The notes under the pieces were generated by a model. That model did no database searches. It was given only the letters and a program-made list of their open reading frames with translations, and was not told the DNA's origin. A DNA stretch of 64,000 nt from Zingiber officinale (lineage: Eukaryota; Streptophyta; Magnoliopsida; Zingiberales; Zingiberaceae), in assembly GCF_018446385.1 (NCBI RefSeq), contig NC_055998.1, forward strand, positions 21,755,173-21,819,172. Direction: 5' to 3'. The position numbers and the translations under genes are program-made. Position 1 is the stretch's first letter. Every line of letters begins with the position of its first letter. This document shows, piece by piece, positions 22,911-34,870 of the stretch.

Positions 22911-23385
22911 TGGAATGAGCTCCTGGCGGCGGTTGCCGACGGCTACGATCGAGTGATTCGAAATCGATTTCTCCTACGAACCTTGATATTTTTCATTTCC
23001 CCCCTTGTATATATGGTTTTGTCACCAAACAAGACTAATTGAGGCCTAACTTTGTCGAAGTTTGAAATTTCTGTTGAGCATTATTTGGTCGATTTTCACA
23101 AACTACATATTGGAAAATGAAAAAAGGAAATTACTTTAAAAAAAACCTATTTTAATTTTGTCTCCAAAAATAAAAATATTTGCACACATCATTTTTTAAA
23201 ATAGTCATATATCTTATTTACTTAGAATAATTTTAAAAAATAGATACTATATTCTGTTCAATAGAAATTAGTTTGACATTTTTATATTATTATTAAATCA
23301 AATGCAAATTTTTGTGCTTGATCTTGATTGATGATTATTAGTCCCTAATTATATATTTGACATTAAATTTTAAATAAAATTTATT
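22911..23385. other. 3' flank of DnaJ gene 2
   Basis: Presumed 3' untranslated region followed by AT-rich DNA up to the LTR at 23386. No further gene is seen. Confidence 0.4.
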
Positions 23386-24326
23386 TGATGCGGTGATAAG
23401 AAGAGGTCCACCTTGGGAAAGACTTTCACCACGATGGAGGTCAAAGTCAAGGCAGTCAATGCCCTCTATCACAGGCCGAGCGGGCGAGTGGTTGACCCGG
23501 GCAAGATGTGAAAAGTCTGATCCGACATCATCACTAGCTCATCCACCAGTTAAGCTAAGATGCTCGAGATGAGAGTGAACGCAAGTGTCTGCAGAAGCAG
23601 GCCGAGCGATTACCCCGCTCGGCCTCACGTCAATGACTAGATCAGCAGAGTGGCGCCATGGTCGAGGGAACCACACGCGGACAACGCTACTACAGGCTAC
23701 CCGACTCGGCCAACTAGTAGATTCATCAGCCAGACAACGGAGGCTCCAGCCGAGCGGGGTACGGAGACTCCAGCCGAGCGGCCACCCTGCTCGGCCCCGC
23801 AACAAACGACACTAGAACAAGGAATCCTTAGTGAGCGTTCATCCCGTTCGGCTGAGCAACAGACACCAAGGAATATCCTTCAATATCCTTTTGGGAGTTA
23901 GTGTCGTTGACAGACGACATGGTCAGGTAGAAGATCTTACGGCGGAAGCTTGCACTATCACTTCAGAGATTGCTTGGCTCGTTAAGGTATTGTGTCAGAG
24001 ACACTTTACTGACATGATTCACGGAAGGATTGGGACAGTGTGTCTGCTTTAATAAACATGCGCATACGCTATAGGAGCCCTATATAAAGGGGAATCTAGG
24101 CATCGACGGAGGTATGCTTTTCTCGCGATCTCTACAGTTGCGCTACAGTTTTCGTTGCTTCTTGTTTCGCCGGAGGCTGACTTGAGCATTGGAGGGCCAT
24201 CGCCGGGATCCCTTTCTTGACTCAGCACTGACACTGCTTATGTTGCAGGTAGGCGCGGAGTCCCTCAGAGGTTAGCAGGAGCACCACGTCCCCAGCATCC
24301 ACTTCCCCAGCTTACAAACAGGATCA
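23386..24326 (+). repeat. 5' LTR of truncated Tat element
   Basis: Ends TGATGCGG and GGATCA. A TATATAAA box lies at 24081-24088, so transcription would start near 24110. Followed at 24328 by TTTGGCATCGTCTGTGGGAA. Confidence 0.75.
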
Positions 24327-24373
24327 TATTTGGCATCGTCTGTGGGAACATCACCTGAATCTGAGCCGAGGAA

Positions 24374-25715
24374 ATGGAAGATGTTGGACGACTAACCACC
24401 GTGACACTTACACAAGAGGAGTTGGAGAGGCTCATGCAAGCACGGGCAGCGAAAATGATGGAGCAGCAGCAACATCAAGCGATAGCCAATCGGCCAGCAC
24501 CGCAATCAGCAACCTCAGTGGTCGATCGACGAGCGGGGCAAGAAGACCGAGCGGAGCAGCTCTCCGTGTGGGGATAGAACAGAAGGCTGACCGGCACCCA
24601 AGGGGAAGCACCGCCTGTGCCAATCCCCTTCCATCGGGCTCTGTTCCAAACCCTCTCAGAGATAGCCCAGGCGCATCAGGAGCGGGGATCATCTTCTAAT
24701 GAGGCGCTCGTTCGGACGTGCGGAAATGAAAAGCGCCCCGAAGCACCGTGTCCCTCGAACAGATCAAAGAGCAATTCCCAGAGGAGATCTTACAAGACCC
24801 TCTACCTCGACACTACACCCCGTTGGCGATCGGGACGTACAGCGGGATGATCGACCTAGATGATCATCTGGATCAGTTCGACAATGAGGTTATGCTGCAC
24901 CAGTACACTGATAGAGCGCTCCAAGAGTACATCCAGCGCTTCAACCAGGTGGCCATGAATATCCCCTCGGTCTCGTCCGAGACCATGATGTATGTCTTCA
25001 CCCAGGGGCTCGCCGAAGGGGACTTCTTCCGATCATTCATTAGGAAGTCGCCCCAGGACTTCGACAACATGCTGAAAAGGCCAATGAGTACATCAATGTG
25101 GAAGAAGCTCAGGCAGCTAGAAGAAAGGTGGCGTCGATCGAGCATTCAACACCAACCAAGCTTCGACTAGCTAGCAGCCATCTGCCGCCAAAGGGGCCAA
25201 GAGAAGAGGGAGCGCGGCCACACCAAGAGGCCCGGGTGTACGCCATACATCATGTGGCATTCGGCCGGCCCAAAGCGTCAAAGGGCAAGGTATGGACGCT
25301 TATGTTTTGTTCGTTCCATCAATCGGTGATGCACAACACACGGGACTATCGAGGACTGATGCCGATCGTCAACCGACCGACCCCTAGGGTGTATCACCGT
25401 TGCTCTCCGTCTCTCGATCGATGGGACCTTCACCATTCAACCGAACGGCGAGAAGAAAGAAGGGAGCCCAGGCGCCACCACCATTAGCGGAGGGAGGAAA
25501 TCGATCCCTTTAGAATCCCGTCCGAGCAGAATAGGCCCTCCGCCCGGGAAGAGGAGAACCGAAATAACGCCTCCCGGGACGAGATAGGTATGATTGTCGG
25601 AGGATCGACTGGTGGAGATTCCAACCGGGTCCGGAAATCATATGTTTGGTGGTTGGAGATCCACGCCGTTGGATATAGAAAAAAGAAAGTCGAAGGGCCT
25701 CAAATCAGCTTCGAC
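24374..25715 (+). pseudogene. Tat gag and protease entry, broken
   Basis: Encodes the capsid precursor of a Tat-lineage element. The start at 24374 follows the leader by about 25 bp. Recognisable blocks: a Gln-rich N-terminus (24374-24575, stop), the gag core entry LDDHLDQFDNEVMLHQYTD (about 24860-24915), then the core end IQRFNQVAMN and QGLAEGDFF, and a short cysteine/histidine zinc-knuckle-like CSFHQSVMHNTRD (near 25305). About 60 residues of the core are deleted between QYTD and ALQEYIQ (near 24915). A frameshift near 25080 moves the VEEAQAARRK segment into another frame. At 25585-25715 the GGSTGGDSNR segment that opens the protease region is readable. Clearly dead. Confidence 0.75.
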
Positions 25716-27004
25716 CGACTTTACTGATGTTGTTTGGAATTTAGATGATGAAGTGGTTTCAGAGACACCACAGGAAAAAATTCAGACTTCATCCCAAATA
25801 AGGAGCAGATGGTTCAGGATCAGATTCCTCACATTAAAAGCGCCTTCTATGCTCAATAAAAAGGATGTTTCGCCCAAGGCTTCAACAACAATTTCCATAC
25901 GAGCTTCTTTGCATCGAATCGAGTTTTCGACTGCTCCGGCTTGTTGCTGCTGCCTTGTTGTGACTTTACTATGTTCGACTTCTGTTGAGAAGTCGTCCAA
26001 ACATCGAGCTCTAGCCGACCGACTACAAACAAGTGTTTGGTAAAAAGTTAATTACTATACTTACTTTCTGGAAATGGGAAGTGTAGCATGTTACACTTCT
26101 CTAACTCTCTTCGTATTCGATTACTCTTCCAGTGGTTCTAGAAGAGGATTTAGTGGATTACCCGTCGATAGGTCTACGAGACCTGGGTTTTGAAGTAGAA
26201 GTCGTTAAAAGCTCTGAACCAAGTAAAAACTGAATCATGCTTTTGCTTGTTTTTCTATTTCACTATCTTACTTAATTTTTTGTTGCGCACTTTGTTTTCA
26301 AAATTGAAAAGAATAATTTTTCAAAATCACGTGATTCACCTCCCTCTCACGTACATCTCAATCTAATAGAAGGTTTGTGACACTGAGCAAGATAGAGATT
26401 ACCCTGCGGGCTTGACGAGAAGACGGAATTAAGGGGAAAGTAAAAAGAGAGAATGCCAAAAACAAGGAAAACTTATCAAATTTACCAGAAAAGGAAGTTT
26501 TGTTAATAATAGAGGGATCCATCCTCATATAGCTAATCATGTGATATAGACTCTAGACCCTAAGACTAAATCGGGAAAGAGATCCTAATATATGAATATC
26601 AATTGCTATCTTGAAGAAAAAGAAAATAGATCTTTCTAGAAAAGAAAATATCTTGGAAGAAATTAAAATTAATAAAATAGGATGTTGATTTAGACAAACT
26701 AAGACTCATAAATAATAAAAATACCAAAATTATCCTAAATATCATAAAAATAAAAATTACTAAAAATAGTAATAAAATCTTCATTGATTGAGGGCCTAAA
26801 TGGTGGATTTTGGATCCAAAATTGGCGGTTATGGGTACCCCAATAATAAATATAAATTTTGAAATTCTACACATGTGAGATTCAATAGAGCCTGATTCTG
26901 AGTCTCGAGTAAAAAATTATGCCCTTTCGAAGTTTTGGTTAATCATGCATCAATTTGTTAAGCAAGAGTCTACCTAATCCTAGGGCTAGAAGGTCAATAG
27001 TTTA
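25716..27004. repeat. Unidentified dispersed repeat, copy 2
   Basis: Matches 1646-2895 from about 25775. Its first 55 bp (25718-25772) are absent from copy 1 but nearly identical to the leader of DnaJ gene 1 (7499-7550). The minus-strand 72-codon frame (25782-26000) shares the 'VVEALGETSFLLSIEGAFNVRN' region exactly with copy 1 but varies before it. A copia-LTR-end signature lies at 26334-26370. It is interrupted on the right by the large Tat element. Confidence 0.55.
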
Positions 27005-30000
27005 CTGAGTGGTCCTGTTCGGAAGCTGAGTCAGACGGAGGCCGGCTGTGCTGTCGTCGACGTTGAGGAGGGTCGTTGAGACGCGTTGCTGGCATTGTAC
27101 CTCTGCCGGGAGAGGTGACACGAGCGGATGACGGGGGGTGATGACGAGACGAGAATCTCCTGTGCACACTCAGCCAAGCACCCGGGTCATTAGAGACCAA
27201 GAATCACGAAAAAAGTCCCTGGGTCAGGCCCTCCGACGCTCAAGTCAGGTACTTTTTCCCTAAAAGAATAGTAGGATTGCAGAAAATAAGAGACAGATGC
27301 GAAAAGGTGAGAGAGCGTACCTGCGTAAGGGGGAGGACACCCCTTTTTATATGACAATGCGTACTTCTGGTTTCTAGCAATAATCAGGGAATGTCGGGTG
27401 TCAGACCTGTTGGGTTTTTCGAACCGCGAAAATCGCTTTTTCACGTCGCGGAAACCCCGAAAGCCCCGCCACCGGATCTGTGCGAAGAATAAAACTTTTG
27501 AAAAACTTACGAGTACGAGTTTATAAACTCTAGATCTACATTAGAGTACGAGTTTTTACCCTTGATGCGTGCCTTTCGTGAATCCCGCTCGTCCAAGGTG
27601 CCGGATCTCAAGTTGTCAAGGTAGACAACTCTCTATGCGTATCCACACGAACAACTCGATGGAGGGAGAACCTTAGAGTGTGCTAGCACTCCATCAAGGT
27701 CTCGGCAAGATGAGGAGAGGGAGAGCAAGAAGAGAGAGCTCTAGGAGGAAGAAGATGAGAGTTACTACACAAATGAAAACTCACCTTGCAATTGATGTGG
27801 CCGGCCACATTAAGAGGAATTGTAACCTCCATGGAATGCCAAGAGTCACAACTCTTGATAACTCCCATGAGGTGGCATCCCACTTAAGTAACCATGATGA
27901 TATAGAGCATCATCATTGGCCCACTCAATGTCAACTCACCAATGAGGTGGAATAAAGTTAAGTCAAACTTGACTCTTCATCTTCCTCTCAAGTCAAGTCA
28001 AACTTGACTTAATCTCTCTCATGGTTGATCTAATCCAATCATTTAATTCAAGCCAATTTAATATAATGAATCTAATTCATTTAATTAAATTGATTCAATG
28101 AGTCATAATCTAAATTAGGCTCATTGAACACATGAATCAACTTGACTCAAACTCAATTAGCCCAATTAGGATTACTCTTAATCCAATTTGACTCATCAAA
28201 TGAATCTAATCCTCTTGGTTCATCATATGAACCTAATCTCCATCTAATTGTCCTTAGTGTGTGACCCTATAGGTTCTTGTAATGTTGGCAATGCCTCTAA
28301 ACCCATTTAGGAGCATAAGTAATAAGCAGTATCTAGCAACACATCATTACTACCCAAGTTACAAGAATGTTGAGATCCAACATCACCTTATGACTACTAA
28401 TTGTGACTCCTCACAATATATGACAAGTGTCCTTCTATCCTAAACATCTAGATTAATCAATGTGAGGCATAGACCATGTCATCCTCTGACCAATCTAAAT
28501 CTTGATCTCCAAGTAGACTCACTAAATCAAATGAGCTAAATATCTCATATTGACTCATTTAGGCATGACCATGCACTTCGTGGTCTCACTCTATCAAGAA
28601 TATCGATGTCGATACCATCATATAGGAGGGATAGATCCCATCTACATCACTCACATCCCTCCGCATAATTTGTTACATACCCAGTAATCGCCTTTATAGT
28701 CCACCCAGTTACGGGTGACGTTTGACGAAACCAAAGTACATAACTCCTTATGTAGGGATCCATGGTGACTTCAGGTCCAAGGACTAGTAGTCATACTAAT
28801 AGCCACATGAGAAAGTATATGACACTCATATAACGATCCATGATACTTTCTCATGGCGGGTCATTCAGTATACATTCTCCAATGCATACCCATGTGTCAA
28901 CTTGATATCTCTATATTCATGACTTGTGAGACCAAGTCATCAAGTTGACCTACATGCTAGTCTTATTACATTAACATTGTCCTTGAATGTTAATACTCGA
29001 CTAGGAATGATTAAGAGTAGTGTTCCCTATATCATCTCACTATCGGTTCAACTAACCGATTGATATAGGTGAGAACCTTCTACTCAAGGACGTTATTATA
29101 CTTAGTTTATTTGGCACCAATACAAGTAAGTATAATAACCAAAAAACAAATACCTTTATATATATAATAATATGATACAACAAGTCCATAATACAATCAT
29201 CAAATGATTGGCTCTAGGGCTCTAACTAACAAGACCCTGTCTGGGGGTAAGTACCACATGGCGTCATGAACCCTTGGAATATACCCTTGGAATGAGTCAT
29301 GAACCTTTGGAATATACCCTGACGCATAGTGGTTATTCTCTAACAGGTGGTAACGATTCTCTGACTTAATTGTCGTGTAGTGGCTCACCATCTTTCAAAG
29401 AGAAGCTCAGACCGCCCGACCTATCCTGACCAACATGTCTTGGCTCGTAAGCCTCGGTCTGTGAATTTTGCCTGCATAGCCTGGCCCAAAAGTCCCAGTT
29501 TGTAGATCCTGACCTGTAAATCCTGCCCTACATAGCCTGACTCGGAAGTTTCAGACTATATATCCTGACCTGTGAACCCTGCCCTGCATAGCTTAGCCCG
29601 AAAGTCCCCGTCTGTAAATCTCGACCAGCATGGCTCCTTCCCCTTCTTCCTTATTCTTGATGTTATTCTCTTGGCCTTTCGACTAGAGCACCTCACCCAA
29701 CGCGCCCATTCGTACTCCAGACCTGGATCTTGTACTCAAGCAGCCTTTTCGAGCCCCTGACCTGGGCATCCCGATCGAGCATTCAGAGTAAGCTTCTGAC
29801 CTGGGCCTTTTACCCATGTAACCTACCTTACCTCCTAACTTGGAACTACAGACCCCTTGTTAGATGGGTCATGACCCCCATGACTTAATATTGCGTCTTC
29901 TTGACTTCGGAATGTCACGTCCCCTTCACTTCTGACTGTCACGTCCCCTTGACTTTTGACTGTCACGTTTCCTTGACTTCTGACTGTCACGTCCCCTTGA

Positions 30001-30076
30001 CTTCTGACAGTCACGTCCCCTCGACTTTTGACTGCCACGTCCCCTGGACCAGTCCCTACCCTTATGCGCCGTATTA
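27005..30076 (-). repeat. 3' LTR of the large Tat element, split by a solo LTR
   Basis: 27005-27407 plus 29232-30076, about 1.24 kb without the insertion. Minus-strand TATA box (CATATAAAAAGG) at about 27343-27355. The part before the TATA (29250-30060) has two tandem sets: three units of about 70 bp around 'cctgacctgtaaatcctgccc' (29455-29630) and six units of about 24 bp, 'gtcacgtccccttgacttct' (29915-30050). Confidence 0.7.
27408..29231. mobile_element. Solo LTR, copia-like, with perfect TSD
   Basis: 1824 bp, starts TGTTGGGTTTTTCG and ends CTCTAACTAACA, flanked by the perfect 5-bp duplication AGACC (27403-27407 and 29232-29236). Leaving it out restores the Tat LTR reading 'cagaccctgtctggggg', exactly as in the other LTR at 63597. 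The ends fit Ty1/copia, but there is no coding evidence. Confidence 0.85.
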
Positions 30077-30093
30077 CAAGCCTCCCCCTCAAG
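30077..30093 (-). other. Polypurine tract of the large Tat element
   Basis: Minus strand reads CTTGAGGGGGAGGCTTG directly before the 3' LTR, with the same flank as at 15340-15374. Confidence 0.65.
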
Positions 30094-30721
30094 TCTAGTC
30101 GAAGGAGGCTCAAGTCCGACTGACTAGACCGGAATCCTACTTCACTCGCTCCTCTCGCCAAGACATTAACCCCCTTTTCCCTTTCCCATGTCCTTGGGAA
30201 TTTTATCATGCGCTTAAGTGTTGCACCGCTTCCCGGAGGTTTTGATTTATTGCACCCATTAGCATATCTGGGGAAGCATATCTGGGGAGGTGTAACGTTT
30301 CCTTAATTGTGCCCTCCTTTCCTGAAGGTATTCGCATGCCCCAAGGAGAATGCCTTATGTTCGTCCCTTTAAGTAGAGCCAGCCATCCTCCCACAATCAG
30401 GCCGCCATGGAACCTTCAATGGGATCCAACGAACCATATTCTTTACGTTACCAGATTACCCAGCTGACTCAGTTACTGGCCTAAAAAGATGAGGCTTTAT
30501 TAGAGATGACTCAGAGCAGAGACCTTCAGTCTTCCTTTCTTCGTGAAATGAAAGAACTTTGGCTGACTGCTAAGTCCCGTACCTGGGCTGAATATGCTTT
30601 GAAGCATAAGGCTAATGCAAACTTGGAGAGTCAGACCCACTTTATTACACATATGAGGCTAAAACACAAGGCTTCTTTGTCCTTTCTTCAAGAAGAAATT
30701 CGAATAAAAGACGAGACCATC

Positions 30722-33291
30722 TATTAGGATGTATACTAAAAGCCTAGCTTTTGGTATAAACATTTATCTAGAAATAAGAATCACATTGGTCAAATGTCTA
30801 CATTTATGATAAATGTAGTTGTTCAATTAATTTATATTGTAGATAACATGGTGTGTGGTGTTACACACAGAGGATCATGTTATCAGTACCTTATAAATTA
30901 TAAACAGTAGCTCATGACCATGATGGAAAGGAACAAACCATTGGAAGGTCGTAATGTAATTAGATATTAGTTTATCTTAACTATATAATTACACTAGTAC
31001 ACTTAGAGTGTATTGAGTAGGACCATTAGAGGTCGTTTCTTTTATACTGACTTTATAAAGGAACAAAGACCTCAGTTATTATGGAAGTGTGTGCTCTTAA
31101 TCCTAATATAATAACAAGCACATATATTTGATATTTATTTCTTTAATTTATCAATGGGTGAGATTTAGTTCGATAAATCAATAAGCCCGATAAGTTGGGA
31201 AATGATATCACTTATAGTGTGTGTTGTTGATTATAGAAGAAAACTGTGTCCTAGTGATCTAAGTTGAGAATGTCCCCAAGAGGAGCTCATAAGGATTGTC
31301 ATGTTAAACCCTGCAGGTGGACTTAGTCCGACATGACGATGAAGTTGAGTGGTACTACACTTGGAGCTAGATATTAGTTAAGTGAGTTGTCAGTAACTTA
31401 CTTAATTAGTGGATATTTGTTATTTTAAACACAGGGAGACTAACACACTCATAATAAGAAGGAGCCCAAAATGTAATTTGGGATTGGTGCGGTAGTTCAA
31501 TAATAGTTCTCTAGTGGAATAAATTATTATTGATAAAATTAAGTTGTGTGTTCGGGGCGAACACGGGATGCTTAATTTTATCGAGAGACCAAAACCAATT
31601 CCTCCTCTCGGTCCCTATCGTAGCCTCTTAATTATAGAGTACTATACCCACCTATACCCACCTTCTTACCCATCCTATAGGGGCCGGCCAAGCTAGCTTG
31701 GAGACCAAGCTAGGGCCGGCCAAAGTTTGGTTCATGGGTGCTTCAAGGTGGCCGGCCCTAGCTTGGGTTCAAGCTTGGTGTGTCCGACCCAAATTAAAAT
31801 AAAAGGATTTTTATTTTAAAATTTTTCTTATGTGGATAACATGATTTAAAAGAGAGTTTAAAAATTTAAATCTTTCCTTTTATAAGATTCTACAAAAGAT
31901 TAAGAGAAGAGCTAAATCTCTTTCCTTATTTGTAGATTAAAAGGTTGATTTTAATTTTGATAAAAACTTTCCTTTTTAACCATGTTCATGATTTAAAAGA
32001 AAGTTTAAAAAATTAATAATTCTCTTTTATTAGTTTCTACAAAAGATTAAGAAAAGATTTAATATCTTTCCTTATTTGTAGATTGAAAGGAGATTTTAAT
32101 TTTTGAGATAACTTTCCGGAAATTATCCACATGTTTAAAGAAAGATTTAATTTATAAAATTTCCTTTTAACCAATCATGAAGGGATAAAAATTATTGGAG
32201 AAATTTTTTATAAATTTCTGGAGACAAATTAGGAAGTTTTAATTAATTAAAACTCTCCTTGTTTGTAGCTTTAATATGGCCGGCCATTGTAAATTGAAAA
32301 TAAAAATTATTTTTAATTAAATAAATTTTCCTTTTCAATGGCAAAAGAATTAAGGAAGTTTTTATTAAATTTTCCTTAATTGCCAAGACCAAGGATTATA
32401 AAAGAGGAGGTAGAGGAGCCTTCAAGCGAATAACTTCTATTCTTTTCCTTCCTCTCCTCTTTGGTTTTGGTGGCCGGCCCTATTTCTCTCCTCTCCTCTT
32501 GTTGGCCGAAACTTATCTCTTGGTGGAGCTTTTGTTTGTGGCCGGATCAAGGAAGGAGAAGAAGTAGAGAAAGCAAGCCTCGTCTCTAGCATCCCTTGGG
32601 GCATTGGTGGTGACCGAAATTCTTCATCCTTGGAGGAGTTTATTGTGGCCGAAATCTAGAAGAAAGAAGGAAGGTGGAAAGGTGGTTCTCATCTCGGAAG
32701 ATCGTTGCCCACACAACGTCCGAGGTTAGAAGAGGAATACGGTAGAAGATCAAGAGGTCTTTTTAAAAGGTATAACTAGTATGTTTCCTTTCCGCATCAT
32801 ACTAGTTATTTTTGGAAATAATACCAAATACAAGAGGCATACGATTTTAGTGTTTTGAATTTGTTTTCGATGTAGTGTTCTTTTGTTTTTTTCCCTTGTG
32901 ATTTGATTGTTCCTTTCGGTTAACCTAAAGTTATTTTAGGAAATTAAATATTAGCTTTCCTTAAAAGGTTTTGTCTAGTCGGTGGTGGTTGTTCCCATAT
33001 CCAAGAAGGCCATGTGCCTCGCCACGTCAGTACTGGGAACCAATTATGGAAATTAATATTTAATGGAATTAATAACTTAGGTGATTTGGATCGAACGTGT
33101 TAAGTTCCGCAGGAGATCCAAGTCAAAACCTAAAAGAACAAATAAATTAAACTTTGGATCAAACGCGTTAAGTTCCGCAGGCGATCCAAGTTTAATTTAA
33201 AAGAACACATGGTAGCTAGGAAAAAGGTTTAGACCTTTGTACAAAATTTTTGTATAGTGGAACCATTAGGTTTTCCGAGTAGCAACCAACA
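30722..33291 (+). repeat. 5' LTR of the copia element
   Basis: 2570 bp, ends 'gcaaccaaca'. TTATAAAAG TATA box at 32396-32404. Several GGCCGGCC boxes (31682, 31739, 32278, 32470 areas). Confidence 0.9.
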
Positions 33292-34870
33292 ATTGGTATC
33301 AGAGCTAGGGTTTTGCCTTTGTGTATTTGGTATTAGTTTAATTATGCACATGTCATACATAATTTAGGCAGGTTAATAGTAGGATGTGCTAACTTTGTGG
33401 ATGCAGGATCCAACTATTATGGCTTATAGTTATTATGTGTGTGATTGGACCCTTGGACATGTCAAGGGTATTTTATTGTGTGTGCATGATTGTATTATAA
33501 AATACAGCAGGAGCTGTATTTAGTTTTATTAGGATTTTATTTTTTGATCTAGTTACATGTACATTCCTTTTATGGAATATAGGATCGATGGATGTAAATT
33601 TTATTTTATGTTCGATCTAGTTTACATGTACATTCCTTCGAGAAATATAGGATTGAAAAATATAAAATTCTATTTATATCGCGGATCGAATCTTGCAAGG
33701 CGTGGAACCTTTTGAGGACCAGAGGCGCAGCGGAATAAGGAGCAAGATGGATGCGACAACTAGACCCGGTGGCGGTGGCCAAAGATGGCAGCAGCTAGGG
33801 TTGGCGACACACGGAGGACAACAATAGATAAAAGCCATAATAGTTGAAAATTAGTTTTTCTATTTATTGCTTTTTATGCTGTGTTGTGTGTGCTTGTTAG
33901 TATGCATGTTAGGTAGACTAGCATAGTCAAAATTCCTCACTTTAAATAACTAAGTGGGAGAGGGATTTATTTTTAAATAAAATCCATGATTTTCATTACT
34001 GGTTTATAAGTGATGCAACAAGCTTGCGCGTTGGCTCTGAGTGCCTTCCTCCATATCGGATGAGCTTGTTTGCGGATCACTAGCTTAAACTTCCATTTTG
34101 GATAACTATAGCAAGTTAATTAAGAGCGTGTGATCTTCCCTATCAGAAGGGGCACAATCTTATTAATGGACTTAGTGTCAAGTAATGGTATACACTTAAG
34201 CACGTCTAATAGTATCCTCCCCATCGGAGTCACTGCTATTATTTGTGTGACCAAAGAAAACCAACTATTAATTCGTCAAATAAATAGGTTGACAAGATAA
34301 TAAAATTAAAAACTCCTCTTACAAATGTTTGATTTTGTATACGTCCACACTATCGTGGCATACAAAATTCACGGTGTTTGAGGTAATTTTATTTGTCATA
34401 AAGATTTATTGACAAGATAATTAATGGGTAAACCCCTCCTCTTACAAATGTTTAATTTTGTATACGTCCACACTATCGTGGCATGCAAAATTCACGGTGT
34501 TTGAGGTGTTGGTGAATTTAAATAATATTGTTTGAGGAATCAATGTTATTTTAAATTCAAAAGTTTTGACCAAATATTTGATCAAAGACAGATCAACTAT
34601 TAATTTTATTCGTCATAAAGTAAAGTTGACGAGATAATAAAATTAATGGATAAAATCTCCTTTTTGATTTTGTATACGACCATACTATCGTGGCATACAA
34701 AATTCATAGGGATTTTAAAGAATTGATCTTGACCAAATATTTTTGTGATTCTTAGGATTTAAAATGTTTGTCAATCCCCTAGTTGTTATATTATAGAAAA
34801 GACTTAGTAGTCCCAATTGTAATGATTGGAAATAGGACTTGGACATTAAGGTAGACTGTCTTCTTAGAAC
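33292..34870 (+). other. Copia interior before pol: primer site, no gag, hairpin repeats
   Basis: The primer site lies at 33294-33305. The region where gag should be has no readable gag. Instead three copies of an inverted-repeat unit occur at about 34332-34370, 34453-34491 and 34666-34703, each with ATTTTGTAT paired to ATACAAAAT around an inner CCAC/GTGG pair. Copies 1 and 2 share further flanking sequence of about 120 bp. Confidence 0.6.

Larger units (their letters stand above)
23386..25715 (+). mobile_element. Truncated Tat-lineage Ty3/gypsy element (5' LTR and gag)
   Basis: A 941-bp LTR (23386-24326, TGATGCGG to GGATCA), the Tat leader motif and a broken gag up to the protease entry. 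The rest of the element is missing: at about 25716 the unidentified repeat begins. Same orientation as DnaJ gene 2, starting 475 bp after its stop. Confidence 0.75.

Noticed and set aside
22210-22918. Longer overlapping frames over DnaJ gene 2 (220 and 194 codons)
   Set aside because: They start before or within the leader and read the DnaJ sequence in wrong phases; no domain.
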